Shown here one piece after another: positions 1 to 7,244 of a stretch of 32,794 bases of DNA (positions are counted from its first letter, which is position 1; every line of letters starts with the position of its first letter). Position numbers and translations under genes: made by a program. The notes under the pieces are model-generated. The model saw only the letters and a list, made by a program, of their open reading frames with translations, was not told the origin of the DNA and did no database searches. Location: contig JAPLDH010000029.1 of the NCBI GenBank assembly GCA_026391355.1, forward strand, positions 1 to 32,794, written 5' to 3'. The DNA comes from Bacteroidota bacterium. Lineage in GTDB: Bacteria; Bacteroidota; Bacteroidia; Bacteroidales; FEN-979.

Positions 1-187
1 ACCTCTCAAAATGAAACATCGAAATGCTCCCTGATACTTGCCTTAATGATATCTACTAGACCCATAACGTGGTCGCCTTCTCCCCGGGGTGGTATCAATT
101 TGTACCGTTTGCTGGTAGCAGTTTAGATCAGGGTCAAAACCAATGAAAAGGAAGCGAAAAGAAAGCAGTTTGTGTGGGAGGGGTTTG
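1..187. other. Left-edge non-coding stretch, nothing recognised
   Basis: No start-to-stop gene could be supported here. The plus strand reads open from the window edge only to a TAG at 124-126. The minus strand is open for 39 codons (6-122) with no convincing start. Either could be the remnant of a gene cut by the window edge, but no family was recognised. Confidence 0.4.
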
Positions 188-434
188 CTCGAAATTTCCT
201 ACAAAATTACCTGCGAATAATTCGCTTCTGAAAAAGTATCGCTTAACATAGTCAAGGGCGACCTGCTGTTGCAATAGTCGATTTCATTGTGTTCAGATTT
301 TCCTTCACGGATTTTTTACGCCTTTGGCCAAAATTCCTGTAAAATCAGACTTACACCCCTGACTTAAGTTATTCTTCTCGGTGGTTGCCTTTGGCATAAA
401 AAATTTCATTCTAACCTTCTAAAACTACTACGCC
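188..434 (+). promoter_or_regulatory. Repeated structured leader L1, upstream of the 61-aa gene
   Basis: This non-coding leader shares ordered blocks with the leader of ardC (5205-5535): CTCGAAATTTCC at 188, ACCTGCGAA, CGCTTAAC and AAGGGCGACCT. A hairpin at 259-280 has an outer stem CGAC/GTCG and an inner stem TGC/GCA closed by a TGTT loop. After the hairpin come a GTTCAGATTTT block and a final TTTGGCATAAAAAATTTC block close to the ATG; both recur in other leaders. The shared order and the base-pair changes seen between copies point to a conserved regulatory element. Whether it acts as promoter DNA, single-stranded DNA or RNA is inference. Confidence 0.55.
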
Positions 435-620
435 ATGACTAAGACACAGATTGCCACAAGAGAACAGTCCATCGAAGAAATCTTTGTAAATGAACTGGAC
501 ATGATTTATTACCCTGGCTACGCTCAGGAAATCATAGAGAGTAATCCTGAAAAATTTAAGTGGGAATTTGCTGAGTTCAAAGCTCAGTTTCAGACACTCA
601 AAGTAAAGGTTAAATATTAG
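435..620 (+). CDS. Small hypothetical protein (61 aa)
   Basis: No family is recognised. The 61-residue product has an acidic first half (ELDMIYYPGYAQEIIE) and a basic C-terminal end (KVKVKY), is probably helical, and has no signal peptide or membrane segment. The ATG follows the last block of leader L1 by a short distance, and a clear intrinsic terminator lies directly after the stop, so the gene appears to be a monocistronic unit of the mobile-element type. Its leader resembles that of ardC and of the 147-aa gene further right, which suggests co-regulation with antirestriction functions. That it is a real gene is fairly likely from the leader and terminator; its role is unknown. Confidence 0.6.
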   Translation: MTKTQIATREQSIEEIFVNELDMIYYPGYAQEIIESNPEKFKWEFAEFKAQFQTLKVKVKY

Positions 621-630
621 ATACTACGGC

Positions 631-660
631 AGTCCCGAAAATTCGGGACTACTTTTTTTA
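631..660 (+). terminator. Intrinsic terminator after the 61-aa gene
   Basis: The inverted repeat AGTCCCGA/TCGGGACT with an AAAT loop (631-650) is followed by a T-rich run (653-659). It ends the transcript of the 61-aa gene. Confidence 0.85.
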
Positions 661-716
661 TACTCGCATTTTAAAAATAATGATTGACATGGTTTTAAAA
701 ATGGGTACCTGAAATC

Positions 717-915
717 CTGCAAAGTTATGCTCATGAAAATGTTTCTCGCTAAGCACGACCTCCTGATGGAACTCATCGCCCGTTGGGTTCATTCAGATTT
801 TTATTGCATAAAAATCATGACCTGAATACTTGCTTAAAATTTTCATTCCGCTTTGGTGAAGATGCAAAATTTCAAGTACTCACCGCGGCTTAAAGGCTGC
901 ATAAAACTCAAAATC
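717..915 (+). promoter_or_regulatory. Repeated structured leader L2, upstream of radC
   Basis: This copy is closest to the leader at 7245-7560: both carry CTCATGAAAAT, TCGCTAAG, a CCTGATGG hairpin apex, CCGTTGGGTTCATTCAGATTT, GACCTGAA and CTTGCTTAAAATTTTCATTCCG. The hairpin here (756-778) keeps an inner TCC/GGA stem around a TGAT loop and a looser outer CGA/TCG. The end of the element overlaps the upstream in-frame ATG at 862 and TTG at 853, which argues that radC starts at 916. Confidence 0.55.
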
Positions 916-1613
916 ATGCAAACTTACAAAAACAGAATTCCGATGCGTAACTGGGCTGAAGAGGATCTCCCTGGACAGAAGATGCTACTCAAAGGTGTGA
1001 ATAGCCTATCAGATGCCGAACTATTGGCAATTATTATCGGAACCGGGATAAAAGACAACAGTTCCCTGGAGATAGCCAAACAGATGCTCGGTTACAGTGA
1101 TAATAACCTGAACAAATTCTGGAGATCAGATTTCTCGGATCTGAAAAAGTTCACTGGTATTGGCGAAAAAAGGGCGATTAAACTGCTTGCAATATTTGCC
1201 CTGGCTCGCAGAAGAAATGAATCAGAAACAATGAGCCAGGCAAAAGTGACCAGTAGCCGGGATGCCTTTGAGATTTTTCATTCCCTTATCGGAGATCTCC
1301 CTTATGAGGAATTCTGGATGCTGATGCTGAGCAAGGCCAACAAGGTTCTGAAAAAAGTTCGTATCTCCGAAGGCGGGGTATCTGGAACGGTTGTCGATCC
1401 TAAGAAGATTTACAAAATCGCACTCGATCATCACAGTTCAAGCCTGATCCTTGTCACAACCATCCTTCTGGGAATATCCAACCCAGTGAAGCAGACCATA
1501 AAATCACAAAAAAGATCAAGGAATGCGGCATTTTGTTGGATATCGCTGTTCTTGATCACATCATTGTCGGGAATGACCGGTTTTATTCCTTCGCTGACGA
1601 AGGTGCCATGTAG
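916..1613 (+). pseudogene. radC: radC homologue (UPF0758/JAB family) with a one-base deletion
   Basis: RadC-family proteins have an N-terminal helix-hairpin-helix region and a C-terminal JAB/MPN metalloprotease-like domain; mobile elements often carry them, and their role is poorly defined. Here the N-terminal two thirds reads normally (MRNWAEEDLPG, LLAIIIGTG, FTGIGEKRA). At SSLILV the frame breaks: the metal-binding HNHPSG motif and its downstream D (PSEAD) continue in the next frame from 1455 to a TAG at 1611-1613. Restoring one base after 1454 gives a 232-aa protein, the usual RadC length. As written, the frame runs on into unrelated sequence to 1686. The start at 916 is chosen because the RadC N-terminus begins there and leader sequence covers the earlier starts. 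It is either a recent pseudogene or a consensus error. Confidence 0.85.
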
Positions 1614-1621
1614 AATCCAAA

Positions 1622-1660
1622 CCCCGGGCACCGATAGCTGTCGGTACCGGGGCTTTTTTA
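1622..1660 (+). terminator. Intrinsic terminator after radC
   Basis: The stem is CCCCGG/CCGGGG with an inner CCGA/TCGG stem (1622-1652), followed by a T run (1654-1659). It lies directly behind the restored radC stop, which supports that stop as the original gene end. Confidence 0.8.
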
Positions 1661-1716
1661 TATTTATACGAGTGTATTGTATCTGACTCAATACGTGGCG
1701 TTTAAAGATGAGGTAT

Positions 1717-1728
1717 GTGCAATTGCAC
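1717..1728. promoter_or_regulatory. 12-bp perfect palindrome before the SIR2-HerA operon
   Basis: GTGCAATTGCAC is a perfect palindrome about 95 bp upstream of the SIR2 start in the only non-coding gap before that operon. It could be an operator. Nothing else supports this, and short palindromes also occur by chance. Confidence 0.2.
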
Positions 1729-1821
1729 CTGATTCCGGAATTTTATTTAATTTTACTCATTGAGAATTAGATAAGAAGTGAAAATTTACAAAAACTATAT
1801 GCTTAAATAAGTAATTAGCTC

Positions 1822-3018
1822 ATGGACAAAATAAATTTAGTCAGAGAAATCCGAGAACTTAAGAACCATCTTTCATACTCCAAAAACATTGGATTTTTCT
1901 TCGGCGCAGGGACTTCATGTGCTTTGAACATTCCAAATGTGGAACAGCTGACTGACGGAATTGAAGCAGTATTGACTGGAGATCTCAAAACTAAATTTGA
2001 ATTAATCAAAAATGATTTAACCACAGCTGCTGCACCAAGGAGAGCAAACATTGAAGATATCCTAAACCATATCCGAAAAATCAGAGAGCTAACCGGGGAA
2101 GTGGCAACAAAAGCTTATGTCGGTGTCAGTGGAGAAGTAGCCAAGAAACTTGACAAAGAAATTTGTACGAAGATTTACAACATAATTTTGGAGAAAGAAA
2201 AAGTTGCAAACCTTGAAAATACTAAAAAATTCTTTGCATGGTTAAGTATTCTCAACAGAGATTTTTCAAAGGAAGTTTTCACTACCAACTATGATTTAAT
2301 AATTGAAAAATCACTTGAAGCTAGCCAAATCCCATATTTTGACGGATTTGTTGGTTCATATGAACCATTCTTTTGGCAAGAAAGTATTGATAAGTTGGTA
2401 ACTAAAGACGATTTGACGAAAAATTGGATTCGGCTATGGAAAATCCATGGTTCCTTAAGTTGGTTTTGGAAGGAGGATACGAAAACAAAATCTCCGAAAA
2501 TTGTTAGAATTGGGAAAATAGAAAAAATTGAAGACGAAAAAGACGAATTGGTTATTTACCCGTCAAAAGAAAAGTATGATTCATCAAGGAAGCAACCTTT
2601 CGTTTCGTACTTTGATAGATTGAAAAACTATCTCTTAAATGGAGAGTTGCTTTTTATTTTTACAGGTTATTCATTTTCAGACCAACACATTAATGAAATT
2701 ATTTTTAACTGCCTTCGGCAGAACAACCGGCTTTCAGCTTTAGTGTTTTTCTTCAAAGACGAAGAAGTTGAGAACTTGCATAAAATAACCTCCTCTTACA
2801 TGAATCTTAATGTTTTTGGTCCAAAGAAAGCAATTATTAATGGGAATATAGGTGAGTGGGACTTTTCTAAAACAGAATTCAAATCTCCAACCGAAAAATT
2901 TGATCATTATTGGAATGAGACAGACAGTAAATTAATTCTTGGCGACTTCAATTCGCTTGTTAATTTTCTCATAACAAACTCAGGAAAGAAAGAAGCAATT
3001 GAATCAATCGTAAAATGA
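1822..3018 (+). CDS. SIR2-family NAD-binding protein of a SIR2-HerA defence operon
   Basis: SIR2-like proteins in anti-phage systems bind and hydrolyse NAD+; with HerA they form a complex that acts after phage infection (known for the family). The 398-aa product shows the family motifs in order: the nucleotide-binding GAGTS at residues 28-32, TTNYD at 154-158, the catalytic-histidine region HGS at 209-211, and a late FTGYSFSDQH segment typical of SIR2_2-type defence proteins. There is no signal peptide or membrane segment, so a cytoplasmic site is expected. Its stop overlaps the start of the HerA gene by ATGA (3015-3018), indicating translational coupling. Base composition is more AT-rich than in the ardC region, consistent with an inserted cassette. 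The family assignment is secure; the exact effector activity is inferred from relatives. Confidence 0.9.
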   Translation: MDKINLVREIRELKNHLSYSKNIGFFFGAGTSCALNIPNVEQLTDGIEAVLTGDLKTKFELIKNDLTTAAAPRRANIEDILNHIRKIRELTGEVATKAYVGVSGEVAKKLDKEICTKIYNIILEKEKVANLENTKKFFAWLSILNRDFSKEVFTTNYDLIIEKSLEASQIPYFDGFVGSYEPFFWQESIDKLVTKDDLTKNWIRLWKIHGSLSWFWKEDTKTKSPKIVRIGKIEKIEDEKDELVIYPSKEKYDSSRKQPFVSYFDRLKNYLLNGELLFIFTGYSFSDQHINEIIFNCLRQNNRLSALVFFFKDEEVENLHKITSSYMNLNVFGPKKAIINGNIGEWDFSKTEFKSPTEKFDHYWNETDSKLILGDFNSLVNFLITNSGKKEAIESIVK

Positions 3019-4784
3019 CGACCGACAATACATATTTAGGTAAAATTATTAGAGTTGATTCAGGCACAGTTGAAGTTGAAGTGTCAAACGATATTCCTTC
3101 TGCTGCTCCAATTATTAATGGAAGACTTTACAAGATCGGGCAGATAGGTACTTTTGTAAAAATGCCAATTGGCAACATCACTATTTACGGTATTGTTTCG
3201 TCAGTTAGTAACACACCAAGTAAAGCAGACGAAATACAATTAAGATATAATTTCGGTTCACGGTTTTTATCAGTTCAACTTGTTGGAGAAAAAATCGGAG
3301 ATGATGACTTTGAAAAAGGAATCGGAACTTATCCAACCATTAATGATGAAGTCCATTTAGTAATTGAGAAAGACCTATTTGATATTTACGGAAAAAGAGA
3401 TGAGGGCTCAATTGAAATTGGGAAACACTCTTCATCAGAAAATCTGTCTGTTTATGCAGACATCCATAAACTTGTCTTACGCCACAGTGCAATTCTCGGT
3501 TCAACAGGTAGTGGAAAATCAAATACGACGGTCAGTATTCTTAAGGCAATACTGACAGACTATGTTGGTTCGAGGGTAATATTAGTTGACCCTCATGGAG
3601 AATATGCATCAGCTTTCCCTGATGCAAAAATTTTTAAAATAAATGATGCAACCAATCCTTTATTCATTCCATTTTGGCTTATGAGTTTTGATGAGTTGGC
3701 GTACTTTCTTGTTGGTGCAAAACCTTCTGATGACCAAAAAATTGATTACAGGATGTTCCGAGATTTAGTAACTAATTTTAAGAAGGAAAATAATGTTTTG
3801 GTTTCTGGGACAGTTGATAGGAATTACATTACAGCAGATTCACCAATACCGTTTAGCGCAAGAAAACTTTGGTGGGAAATGAATTGGTGGCTAAATGCAA
3901 GTTTTACAACAACCAAAAAAGATGAACAGACAAAAGGCACAGCTGTTATAGAAAATGATGGTGATTTTGAAAATTTGATCGGTGCTAAATTTACTTCGCA
4001 TTTATCTACACCTTCTACAAGTTCACCTCATGTATCACAAAACAAAGAGTATTTTGCCTACGAAAAAAAAATACTCTCACGTTTAAAAGACAGTCGTTTT
4101 GATTTTCTTTTTAACCCAGGTAATTACAAAGGAGTAGCAGGGACAAAAGATTTAAATGACTTACTTAATGAATGGATTGGCAGCTCAAGCAAACTTACAA
4201 TTTTAGATTTAAGTGGGGTTCCATTTGAAGTTCTAGATATAACAGTTGGACTGATTACTCGTTTCGTTTATGATAGTATGTTTTGGGGAAGAAGCGAAAC
4301 ATACACCGGAAAGAAAAGGCCCTTATTACTTGCATACGAAGAAGCACATACATACTTAAATAAAAATGATAGCAGTAGTTATTCAAAGCAGGCTGTTGAA
4401 CAAGTTTTCAAAGAAGGAAGAAAATTCGGGTTGGGGGCATTGATAATTTCACAACGGCCATCAGAGATTTCAGAAACAATATTGGCACAGGTAGGAACAT
4501 ATGTGGCATTGCGACTTACAAACTCTGGTGACCAATCAATTGTAAAAGCTTCTGCTCCGGATAATTTGAATAGCTTGATTGATTTTCTTCCTGCACTAAG
4601 AACTGGTGAAGCTATCATTGTTGGAGAGGCAATTAAAATTCCATCACGAGTTAGAATTAAATTAAATAATCCACGACCTACAAGTGATGATCCTAAATTA
4701 GTTGAAGCATGGAAAACAGCACATCCAGAGAATACTGAAAATTATAAACCAGTTGTAACACGAATCAGACAACAAAAATTTTAA
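3015..4784 (+). CDS. herA: HerA-type ATPase/translocase of a SIR2-HerA operon
   Basis: HerA proteins are hexameric FtsK/HerA-superfamily ATPases. In defence operons they assemble with a SIR2 partner and drive its NADase or nuclease activity. The 589-aa protein has an N-terminal beta-rich HAS-barrel-like region (about residues 1-110), a Walker A GSTGSGKS at 162-169, the LVDPHGEYAS segment typical of HerA, a Walker B LLLAYEEAH at 437-445, and a sensor-like IISQRPSEIS. The length is normal and the frame intact. The gene overlaps the SIR2 gene by 4 bp and is followed after 4 bp by the KTSC gene, so all three probably form one transcript. The partner gene decides the call: a stand-alone HerA would suggest DNA-end processing, whereas a SIR2 neighbour indicates defence. 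Confidence 0.9.
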   Translation: MTTDNTYLGKIIRVDSGTVEVEVSNDIPSAAPIINGRLYKIGQIGTFVKMPIGNITIYGIVSSVSNTPSKADEIQLRYNFGSRFLSVQLVGEKIGDDDFEKGIGTYPTINDEVHLVIEKDLFDIYGKRDEGSIEIGKHSSSENLSVYADIHKLVLRHSAILGSTGSGKSNTTVSILKAILTDYVGSRVILVDPHGEYASAFPDAKIFKINDATNPLFIPFWLMSFDELAYFLVGAKPSDDQKIDYRMFRDLVTNFKKENNVLVSGTVDRNYITADSPIPFSARKLWWEMNWWLNASFTTTKKDEQTKGTAVIENDGDFENLIGAKFTSHLSTPSTSSPHVSQNKEYFAYEKKILSRLKDSRFDFLFNPGNYKGVAGTKDLNDLLNEWIGSSSKLTILDLSGVPFEVLDITVGLITRFVYDSMFWGRSETYTGKKRPLLLAYEEAHTYLNKNDSSSYSKQAVEQVFKEGRKFGLGALIISQRPSEISETILAQVGTYVALRLTNSGDQSIVKASAPDNLNSLIDFLPALRTGEAIIVGEAIKIPSRVRIKLNNPRPTSDDPKLVEAWKTAHPENTENYKPVVTRIRQQKF

Positions 4785-4788
4785 TCAA

Positions 4789-5001
4789 ATGGAAAGACAA
4801 AATGTTGAATCAAGTTTAGCAACAAGTGTTGGATATGAACCGGCTACATCAACACTTGAAATTGAATTTAAATCTAATGGCGCAGTTTGGCAATATTATG
4901 ATGTCCCAGAGAGTGTTTATAATGAAATGATGAATGGTTCAATCGGAAAATATTTTCTTGCAAACATCAAAGGTCAATATGTTGAATCCCAAGTTGGATA
5001 A
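4789..5001 (+). CDS. KTSC-domain small protein
   Basis: The 70-aa product matches the KTSC domain pattern along almost its whole length: a SSLATSVGYEP start, TLEIEF, WQYYDVPESVY, and the closing GKYFLANIKGQY. The function of KTSC proteins is not established; the domain occurs alone and fused to nucleic-acid enzymes. It starts 4 bp after the HerA stop on the same strand, so it is probably co-transcribed and could be a third component or modulator of the SIR2-HerA system, though it may only be a passenger. The family call is firm; the role is inference. Confidence 0.8.
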   Translation: MERQNVESSLATSVGYEPATSTLEIEFKSNGAVWQYYDVPESVYNEMMNGSIGKYFLANIKGQYVESQVG

Positions 5002-5204
5002 TTATAATATCAATAACTTTGCTCGCACAATTGCATTTTGTTCCACACACTGCCTAATGCTATAAAATGCAAAAACGGTAACCAAAGCAACAAACTACAA
5101 CACCTTTTATGGCCTGACATAACACGACAGAAAAATAAAAACAAAGTATAACATTTTATATTACAATTAAATAGATCGATTTTTTCTTCCAAATCCCGGT
5201 CAAA
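5002..5204. other. Non-coding gap after the KTSC gene
   Basis: The gap is AT-rich and without a supported gene. A short minus-strand open frame at 5010-5192 has no family resemblance. It separates the SIR2-HerA cassette from the repeated leader of ardC and probably contains the right junction of the cassette. No direct repeat marking the insertion was found by eye. Confidence 0.4.
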
Positions 5205-5535
5205 GAATAAAAGCCTAGCAAAAAAGAAACCCCTTCGCGTTGCTCAGTTCTGGCAGCTTTTTGACCTAAAAAGCAAGCAAAAACCCAGCGCACTTTATTA
5301 AACTCGAAATTTCCGCAAAGGTACCTGCGAAAAACCCGCTTAACGCTGTAAAAATGTAAAGGGCGACCTCCTTTGGGAGTTGTCGCTCTTCGAGTATTTT
5401 CACCCCCCGAGATCTCGGGGGATGACCAATCCCCTTGACATTATTTATTTTTCTCGGTATTCACTCTGGCAAAAATTTCAGTTTAACCAGGTGGGCCAGA
5501 AACCTAAATAAGACCCGAGGGCACGGGCGGATATC
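5205..5535 (+). promoter_or_regulatory. Repeated structured leader L3, upstream of ardC
   Basis: This is a long leader that shares blocks with 7245-7560 over nearly its full length: AAAAAAGAAA, CTGGCAGCTTTT, AAAAGCAAGCAAAA, and the end blocks GGCA-AAAATTT, TTAACC, AGG and GCCAGA with CCTAAA. It also shares CTCGAAATTTCC to GGGCGACC with L1. The hairpin at 5363-5386 is the strongest of the set: GCGAC and CTCC pair with GGAG and GTCGC around a TTTG loop. An 18-bp palindrome follows at 5404-5421. There is no gene inside. Its position in front of an antirestriction gene suggests a control element for early expression. Confidence 0.6.
5404..5421. repeat. 18-bp perfect palindrome inside leader L3
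   Basis: The palindrome is CCCCC GAGATCTC GGGGG. It is not followed by a T run, so it is not an intrinsic terminator. It may be a binding site or a second hairpin of the leader; the other leaders lack it at this position. Confidence 0.5.
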
Positions 5536-6477
5536 ATGAATAACTCACAAATCTATGCAGCCATTACAGAAAAGATCATCGCTAACCTTGAAACAGCCGG
5601 AAGCTGGATGAAACTCTGGCAGGTTCCGTCACCAGTCAGCATGAATGGCCATTACTACAGGGGCATCAATCGCCTGGTGCTTTCTTCCGATCCACATAAG
5701 AGCCGGGTATATGGCACATTTCAGCAGATCCGCACAAATGGTGGACAGGTTCGTAAGGGCGAAAAATCCACCATCGTCGTGTTTTGGAAGACCGGCTTGG
5801 AACAGGATGAAATCACTGGCATTACTAAGAAGACCTTCCTTCTGAGGTTCTACCATGTCTTCAACTCCGAACAGGCCGACTTTGACGAGCAGGGTAAGCA
5901 AAAGATCGCACAGCTTCAAAGCCTGGTTAACGAAAAAGTCAACGATGAACACCTGGAGGCTGAAGCTATCATCGAAGGCTACGAGGGCCGTCCGGAAATC
6001 ATCTTCTCCGACAAAGACGATCGTGCCTATTATGCTCCTGTTGCCGATCTGATCTCTGTCCCGGATAAGAAATACTTCACCACGTCTTCAGCTTTTTATC
6101 GCGTTTTGTACCATGAACTTGTTCACAGCGTTGGACACCCCAAGCGCCTCAACCGCTTTGATGGAATGTCGAACAGCTATGGCGATATCCCATACAGCAA
6201 AGAAGAACTGATAGCTGAACTCGGTTCTTCCTTCCTTTCTGGTATTGCACACCTTGACATGGATATCCGCAACTCGGCTGCCTACATCAAAGGCTGGGTA
6301 TCGGCGCTGCGTGACAATCAGAAATGGATCATGTGGGCTGCCGCCAGGGCTGAAAAGTCTGCCGATTATATCCTGGGCATTGACTCTTCCTACGCTGCTT
6401 CAGAAGAAAAAACCACGGCTGAAGTGACCAGCGAAGTCCCGGTTATTGATCCAGTCCTGGACAACGTACCCTTTTAA
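5536..6477 (+). CDS. ardC: ArdC-like antirestriction protein (ssDNA-binding N-domain plus zincin)
   Basis: ArdC proteins protect incoming single-stranded or hemimethylated plasmid DNA from host restriction. They combine an ssDNA-binding N-terminal domain with a metalloprotease-like domain. The 313-aa product starts with the typical segment IYAAITEKIIANLE, then NGHYYRGINRLVLS, and IRTNGGQVRKGEKS; the zincin motif HELVH is at residues 193-197, with SKEELIAELGSSF downstream supplying the third ligand region. The end, LDNVPF, resembles the C-terminal tip of SSB proteins. The gene is intact and higher in GC than the SIR2-HerA genes. It has its own long leader and a weak terminator behind, so it is probably a single-gene unit. 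The family call is strong; the precise substrate is not visible. Confidence 0.9.
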   Translation: MNNSQIYAAITEKIIANLETAGSWMKLWQVPSPVSMNGHYYRGINRLVLSSDPHKSRVYGTFQQIRTNGGQVRKGEKSTIVVFWKTGLEQDEITGITKKTFLLRFYHVFNSEQADFDEQGKQKIAQLQSLVNEKVNDEHLEAEAIIEGYEGRPEIIFSDKDDRAYYAPVADLISVPDKKYFTTSSAFYRVLYHELVHSVGHPKRLNRFDGMSNSYGDIPYSKEELIAELGSSFLSGIAHLDMDIRNSAAYIKGWVSALRDNQKWIMWAAARAEKSADYILGIDSSYAASEEKTTAEVTSEVPVIDPVLDNVPF

Positions 6478-6500
6478 CCATCAGTTTCATTCAATAGAGC

Positions 6501-6528
6501 CATCACGGGCAACCGGGGTGACTTTTTT
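6501..6528 (+). terminator. Probable intrinsic terminator after ardC
   Basis: An imperfect stem (TCAC/GTGA outside, GG/CC inside around CAA) at 6503-6521 is followed by TTTTTT. The stem has mismatches, so it is weaker than the others in the region. Confidence 0.55.
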
Positions 6529-6819
6529 CATGCTCGTTAACAGGTGTAGTCATTAATTTGCCAGGGATTCTGCGCTTTCGGGATGTAAACCATGTCTTAG
6601 TGCAACCTTCCGGGATTTGTCATTTGATCATTCAGTCCTTCGGTTTTCCTTTTCCAGGATGCAATTGCAGAAATTTGATATCTGAGCTTTTTGTCTAATT
6701 CCTATGCTAAGCTATTATCCCATTCCGGGGTGAAAGTGCTACTCATTCAAGAATTTTCCCGGCATATCCTGCAGGTGTTCGGTATTCCAGTTCCTTCTTG
6801 AGTGCCCCTCCATGGTCTT
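6529..6819. other. Non-coding gap between ardC and the 103-aa gene
   Basis: No gene or RNA is recognised, and open frames are very short in all directions. It lies where the other genes of this set carry their structured leaders, but only the final part (6820-6859) resembles them. Confidence 0.4.
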
Positions 6820-6859
6820 AATTACACTTGCATAAAAATTTCACTTAAAAATCACAGCC
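6820..6859 (+). promoter_or_regulatory. Partial leader L5 (end block only), upstream of the 103-aa gene
   Basis: CTTGCATAAAAATTTCACTTAAAAATC just before the ATG matches the terminal block of the other leaders (TTGGCATAAAAAATTTCATTCTAACC in L1). The upstream hairpin blocks were not found, so this copy is divergent or partial. Confidence 0.35.
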
Positions 6860-7171
6860 ATGAAAAATTTTGTAAAAAACTACATCGGAAAAGGAAAGAA
6901 AATCGAAGGCCTTGAAATCATTAAGATCAACTTCAAAATCGAAGATCTCGTAAAGTTCTCACACAAATACAAGGATGAAGATTACATCTCCATTGAAATC
7001 GCAAAACTGAAAAGCCCTGACCAATTTGGACATGACTACACCGCTTATGTCAACCGTCTGGAAGAATCCGAAGTAAAGCAACCGGTAAAGCCCATTGAAA
7101 CTCCCAAAAAGAAACGCAACACTTCAAAGAAGGCTTCCAAAAAAGTCTTATCAGGAGATATCCCCTTCTAA
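6860..7171 (+). CDS. Hypothetical lysine-rich protein with SSB-like C-terminal tip (103 aa)
   Basis: No domain is recognised. Residues 1-70 look like a compact alpha/beta unit (KGKKIEGLEIIKINFKIEDL, YISIEIAKLK). Residues 75-97 form a basic, probably disordered linker (PKKKRNTSKKASKK), and the protein ends in SGDIPF. A flexible linker followed by DIPF is the arrangement of bacterial single-strand DNA-binding proteins, whose tip recruits repair and replication enzymes, but there is no OB-fold signature that I can recognise. The ArdC-like protein upstream ends in a similar LDNVPF. The gene has its own leader end block and a strong terminator. A role in handling single-stranded element DNA is an inference from the tail and neighbours only. 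Confidence 0.65.
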   Translation: MKNFVKNYIGKGKKIEGLEIIKINFKIEDLVKFSHKYKDEDYISIEIAKLKSPDQFGHDYTAYVNRLEESEVKQPVKPIETPKKKRNTSKKASKKVLSGDIPF

Positions 7172-7192
7172 TACAAACCAGATACCCTGAGC

Positions 7193-7221
7193 GAGGCTGC
7201 CCTCCAGCAGTCTCTTTTTTT
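7193..7221 (+). terminator. Intrinsic terminator after the 103-aa gene
   Basis: The stem GAGGCTGC/GCAGTCTC (one G-T pair) has the loop CCTCCA at 7193-7214 and is followed by seven T. Confidence 0.85.
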
Positions 7222-7244
7222 ATTCTCGAATCAAGCTTTTTTCT

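Noticed and set aside
6-122. Minus-strand open frame of 39 codons at the left edge
   Set aside because: There is no convincing start, a stop lies immediately upstream, and no family resemblance is seen.
853-915. Longer radC start at TTG 853 or ATG 862
   Set aside because: These starts lie within the shared leader block, and RadC family N-termini begin near the ATG at 916.
5010-5192. Minus-strand open frame of 60 codons in the gap after the KTSC gene
   Set aside because: Cys/Leu/Phe-rich composition is typical of a chance frame in AT-rich DNA, with no leader or terminator and no recognisable domain.
5404-5421. Palindrome as intrinsic terminator
   Set aside because: No T run follows on either strand.
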